From Flaccisagitta enflata (Eukaryota; Chaetognatha; Sagittoidea; Aphragmophora), in NCBI GenBank assembly GCA_965153355.1, contig OZ231127.1:68634001-68698000 (forward strand): 64,000 nucleotides of DNA, read 5' to 3'. Positions 60,238-64,000 of the stretch are shown here, one piece after another. A program made the position numbers and the translations under genes. The notes beneath the pieces were generated by a model. The model made no database searches and had not been told where the DNA came from. It was given only the letters and a program-made list of their open reading frames with translations. Positions within the stretch are counted from its first letter, which is position 1, and the number at the start of each line of letters is the position of its first letter.

Positions 60238-60590
60238 GTTAGGTCTGATAGAGCTGGGGATAGGTCTGGTGATAGGTCGGATAGGTCTTGGGATAGGTCT
60301 GATAGAGCTGGGGATAGGTCTGATAGAGCTGGGGATAGGTCTGATAGAGCTGGTGATAGGTCTGATAGAGCTCGGGATAGGTCAGATAGAGCTCGGGAAA
60401 GGTCTGATAGAGCTCGGGATAGGTGTGATAGAGCTAGGAATGGTCTGATGGAGCTAGGGATAGGTCTGATGGAGCTTGAGATAACTATGGATTAATTACG
60501 CCTGGCGGGATAGGTCTGATAGAGCTAGAAATGGTCTGATGGAGCTAGGGATAGGTCTGATAGAGCTAGGGATAGCTATGAATTAATAAC
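60238..60590. repeat. 22-bp minisatellite in the element core
   Basis: Units of GATAGGTCTGATAGAGCTGG occur about 15 times with point changes. Confidence 0.93.
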
Positions 60591-60649
60591 GCTCGGCGCA
60601 CCGTCTTGGCCCGTGTATCCGGCCTTGTTTTTATTCGCGTAGTAAAACG

Positions 60650-60730
60650 TTTGTTTTTTTACTTTTCGACTCGATCGTTACGGACCAACGGATGGACAAA
60701 ACTTCTTTTAAAATTGCGTGTCCGCAACTT
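60650..60730 (+). mobile_element. Helentron-like end fragment, GTTGCG type
   Basis: CGTTACGGACCAACGGATGG, ACAAAACTTC and hairpin ATTGCGTGTCCGCAACT (60713-60729) are in the orientation opposite to the preceding copy. The distal end is missing. Confidence 0.6.
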
Positions 60731-60946
60731 GATAATGTCCATAAAATGCACGTCTTTACTCTTTTGAACCCCAGTATCTAGGACGCGATTAAAACATTGA
60801 GTTAGCAATTTCAAAAAGTCGTTCCCTCAAATCATGAATTATGATGACTACCAAAAATATACATTCACGAAGCCGCGATCAATGCAATGGATTGCATTCT
60901 TTATCTCTTAATCTCCTTTTCATCGATCCGATCCGATCACAAAAAG

Positions 60947-61161
60947 CCTTGACGGCGAAGCGAGTCAAAGACCGCTTCGGCATGAACAATATTTCTCCCA
61001 CGTCGGCTATGGCTATGATGTGCCCTCCCGATCGGACGATCATGAGCCAACCTTTGAAGATTTACAGCGCATATCTTACATTAAGTTTTTCGATGGTCGG
61101 CACGTGTGTGTTCTTGTCTCTAATCGGCCAATCGTAATTTTGTCGTACGACGCCATGGATG
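60947..61161 (+). CDS. Possible exon of an unrecognised gene
   Basis: The frame between acceptor acaaaaag and donor gtgaga reads LDGEASQRPLRHEQYFSHVG, YGYDVPSRSDDHEPTFEDLQ, RISYIKFFDGRHVCVLVSNR and PIVILSYDAMD. A pyrimidine-rich stretch lies upstream. No family recognised. The phase fits the donor at 50872, which would make the retrotransposon intronic. Confidence 0.33.
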
Positions 61162-62530
61162 GTGAGAGGGCTTCGTTTGTATGTTGTATTTAACTGTTTG
61201 AATTAATGGATAAGGTTTTACATATAAAACTATTTAAAAGGGCAAGTTTTGTTAATATGATTTTTAAAAGAAAAGCGGGACTCACTGCACTGGGAGATAT
61301 CAAGTATAGTATAAAATGCATTGCTATTGTAAGTACATTTACAATATTGTAAATGTAAATTGTAAAATTGATACAAACTCAACTCCTTCATTATTTGAAC
61401 TGTCGACTAAGTAGACTTTTATTCGAAAACTCTTGTCTTGCCATTTCCTTCTTATAAGTCATAACCATGTCGACCCCTGTTCGACCAACCGTTTTTGAAA
61501 GTTGGCACGCTTGGGTGCTTCACGTAGCAAAAGTTGCTTATTTCTTTTCATCCTCTTTACCTAATGTGGAGTGGGCAATTTTAGGACCCTTACCATTTTT
61601 CTTTTATCAAAAATTTTTCATCTTCCGTTTTTTAGAAAATTGTTTTTGAGAGCCTAATTTGTATATATTGCAGTGGGATAAAAAAGTATGCTGATCTTCT
61701 CTGAATTAGCTTTTATAAACTTCTGCTGTTTAGAGAATTGTTAACCTGCTTTTTCACAAGCTCTTACGTAACTTATGCTCTGATATTTTGATTTATTTTT
61801 ACAAAAATCATGGTTTTCTAAAACTAACAATTGTTCCTTTTGTAACAAGACTACACAGGATTTTGCTGAATTCTGGGAAATCTGAGTAAACTTTAAGGCC
61901 AAAACAAAAACGGAAGATGAAGGAATTTTAAGAAAAGGAAAACGGTCATCTTCATGATTTTTTTCACTCCATATTGGATTAGCGGGACGAGAAGAAAATC
62001 AAATTTTTTGCTATGCGAAGCACGCAATTGGCACGCGATTCCACAAGTTGCCTTGACAGTTTGTCTGTCGGTCGGTTAGTTGGTGAATGGGCGAATGGGC
62101 GAATGGGGATACTTTTTAAGACAGCAAGCATTTTTTCCAGTGCCGTGCTGCCAATTCTTTCTTAGGACGCATTTATTAAAAGTCGACTCTCGTCCTTGTT
62201 TATCGGCTTTTCACTTATCCATCACCATTTCGTTTCTTTCTGTATTTATAGAAATTCAGAATTGGAGTTTTTATCTTTTAACGGTTTCTCTCCGTCCACC
62301 CCCTTCTCTTCTATCATTTCTTTTTCTTTCTTCCTCTGTGTTTATTCCTTTCTTTCTCTCTCCATTACTTGTTCTGTTTTTGGCCCTTTTCGTTTACCAT
62401 CGCGCGTTTATTTTCTTTGTTTCTCTCATCTAGCCTATATTTTCTGTACTTCTCTTAGTATCTTCATTTCATTTGTTCTTAATGGCCCTCTCTTTTCCTC
62501 CCTTCAGTAGGCATAGCTTTTCCTTTTGTT
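61162..62530. other. Gene-free stretch
   Basis: No gene seen. Near 62040-62090 a GTCTGTCGGTCGGTTAGTTG stretch after CACGCAATTGGCACGCGATT may be a decayed Helentron-like end. Confidence 0.4.
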
Positions 62531-62835
62531 TTGCCTGTCTCTCTCTCTGCCTGTCTATCTCTCTGCCTGTCTCTCTCTCTGCCTGTCTATCTCTCTGCCT
62601 GTCTATCTCTCTGCCTGTCTATCTCTCTGCCTGTCAATCTCTCTGCCTGTCAATCTCTCTGCCTGTCAATCTCTCTGCCTGTCAATCTCTCTGCCTGTCA
62701 ATCTCTCTGCCTGTCTCTCTCTGCCTGTCTGTCTCTCTGCCTGTCTTTCTCTCTGCCTGTCTGTCTCTCTGCCTGTCTGTCTCTCTGCCTGTCTGTCTCT
62801 CTGCCTGTCTGTCTCTCTGCCTGTCTGTCTCTCTG

Positions 62836-62902
<67 letters not shown>
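62531..62902. repeat. 16-bp CTCTCTGCCTGTCTNT minisatellite and (CT)n
   Basis: About 18 units of CTCTCTGCCTGTC(A/T)AT or GTCTGT variants are followed by a pure (CT)n run from about 62842. Frames on both strands are artefacts. Confidence 0.95.
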
Positions 62903-62905
<3 letters not shown>

Positions 62906-64000
62906 GCGAATGCGCCCCCCCCCCATATCTCACTCGATTTCCCCCCTCGGATGATGAGTGAGAAAAGCGAAAAAATAAAAAATTCGAAGCCAAGCCTAAT
63001 CGTCCATTGATCTCTAGACAAAACACTTTCTCCAATATATCTCGGTTTTATCAGAAATTTAAAAGTAAACTGGGTATGTGTGTGTGTATATTCACGAATG
63101 GTAAATGCTATGAAACGCGATCGTGAAATGGTTTGCCCGAGGATATGAGCTAAATATCTTTCGTTAGCTGAAACAACGCGAATCCATTGCCACGTACATC
63201 GCTCAAAGCAAAATCTCACTCGTAAACCTAAACATCGCGGCCTCGGATTATGTCAGTAATATGATTCCCTCTCCCTAACTCTTTTTTATCTCTTTCACCT
63301 ACATACTCACCCCTCCTATCACTCTCCTTCCCGTCCCTATTTTCTCCTCCCACCATCCCATTCCCAGGACCCTAGAGCGTAATTTTATCGACGTTTCTTG
63401 ATCCTGCTGACCCCGAAATCTCACCCAATTTGACCGCGATTTTTCACACTTTTCTAGTTTTCCTCTCTCTCTCTCTCTGACCGCCGTTACATCGAAAACA
63501 TGGAGTGATATCATAACCTCACCTTCTCGCGATTTTTAGGTTTTCAGGTGCTTTAGTCACGCCGTCGTGTTATTCGTGTGCGCAATACTTCGACGCGTTA
63601 CCCTGAGCTGCACGATTTCTCACCATAAGGTTGGACATTGGACTGATCGATTGCAAAAAGTTATACATCTGTCTCACTTTTACCCGTTACTCGTGTAACA
63701 TCAATCACGACAAGATGATTCTCCTGGGATGCGGTTAGATTTCGTGTTGGCGCTCTCACGCAGACGCTAGACGCGATCGAGGAACGGAGAAGAAAAGCAA
63801 TAATCGGTCAGATTTCAAGAATTTCGACGTGCCCGCGTCGAGCGTCATCACCGCGTCCGTCCTTACTCAAACTCATAATCACGATCTTTCACTTAATCAC
63901 GATCATTCACTTAATCGAACTTGATCGGTCGTGCACCTTCCGGAGGATATTACACTCTCGATTTTGGATTACGTCATTGTGATATTATCATTTTCCTACT
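62903..64000. other. Window end, nothing recognised
   Basis: A short GTGTGTGTGT run near 63077 and a CT run near 63463. No supportable gene. Confidence 0.45.

Larger units (their letters stand above)
59541..60630 (-). mobile_element. Helentron-like copy, AGGTGCG type, expanded core
   Basis: T5, hairpin AGGTGCGCCATAGCACCT (59546-59563), CTATAAGAGGCTCTGTC, a long microsatellite and minisatellite core, distal complement GGCGCACC (60595-60602) and end CGTGTATCCGGCCTTG followed by T5. A second TATAAGAGGCTCTGTCC at about 60156 indicates internal duplication. Confidence 0.85.

Noticed and set aside
60238-60590. Possible CRISPR-like array
   Set aside because: Units are directly abutting 22-bp repeats without unique spacers, in a eukaryotic sequence.
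62473-63219. Frames rich in SLPVCLSAC or ERERER
   Set aside because: CTCTCTGCCTGTCT minisatellite and (CT)n on either strand.

Overview
The window looks like a piece of an animal (metazoan), non-vertebrate genome. Its genes are split by GT-AG introns, the proteins are ordinary animal families, and most of the DNA is intronic or repetitive. No rRNA, tRNA or CRISPR array was seen, and the species cannot be named from this sequence alone.

Two cellular genes are well supported. The first is an SR-protein kinase (SRPK family) on the + strand. It has 16 exons from 11625 to 46473 that join in phase into about 712 residues, covering a split kinase domain and its spacer; the first coding exon with the start codon was not found. 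The second is an ankyrin-repeat gene on the - strand, with at least seven exons from 37989 down to 28080. It lies entirely inside the 21.6-kb SRPK intron (17588-39199), so it is nested and antisense. Two further + strand open stretches with splice-like ends (50654-50872 and 60947-61161) may be exons of an unrecognised gene.

The rest is a dense, nested mobile-element landscape. 1-11500: degenerate elements, foldback palindromes, CAT microsatellites, a broken non-LTR ORF1, an inverted duplication of an unknown coding fragment, and TIR elements with a minisatellite core. 20079-27856: a complete, young LTR retrotransposon (411-bp LTRs differing at four positions) that encodes gag only. 28551-35441: a 6.9-kb foldback element with arms over 2 kb, sitting in an ankyrin-gene intron and itself hit by hAT-like MITEs. 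44287-46080: a 25-bp minisatellite in the last SRPK intron. 51061-about 57425: an apparently intact two-ORF non-LTR retrotransposon on the - strand with an SGNH-esterase ORF1 and an endonuclease/reverse-transcriptase ORF2. 57420-64000: CT-rich DNA, minisatellites and more short elements.

The most unusual signal is a family of short elements scattered through the whole window. Each has a terminal hairpin next to an oligo-T, then a CTATAAGAGGC-like motif and GTC-rich DNA, and near the far end a copy complementary to the outer hairpin arm plus loop. The hairpin sequence differs between copies, yet the two hairpin arms and the distal complement change together: five different matched sets are visible. 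The layout fits non-autonomous Helentron-like (HINE/DINE-type) elements. One copy has interrupted a second repeat whose uninterrupted version is also in the window, which proves it is a mobile unit inserted into a T-run.
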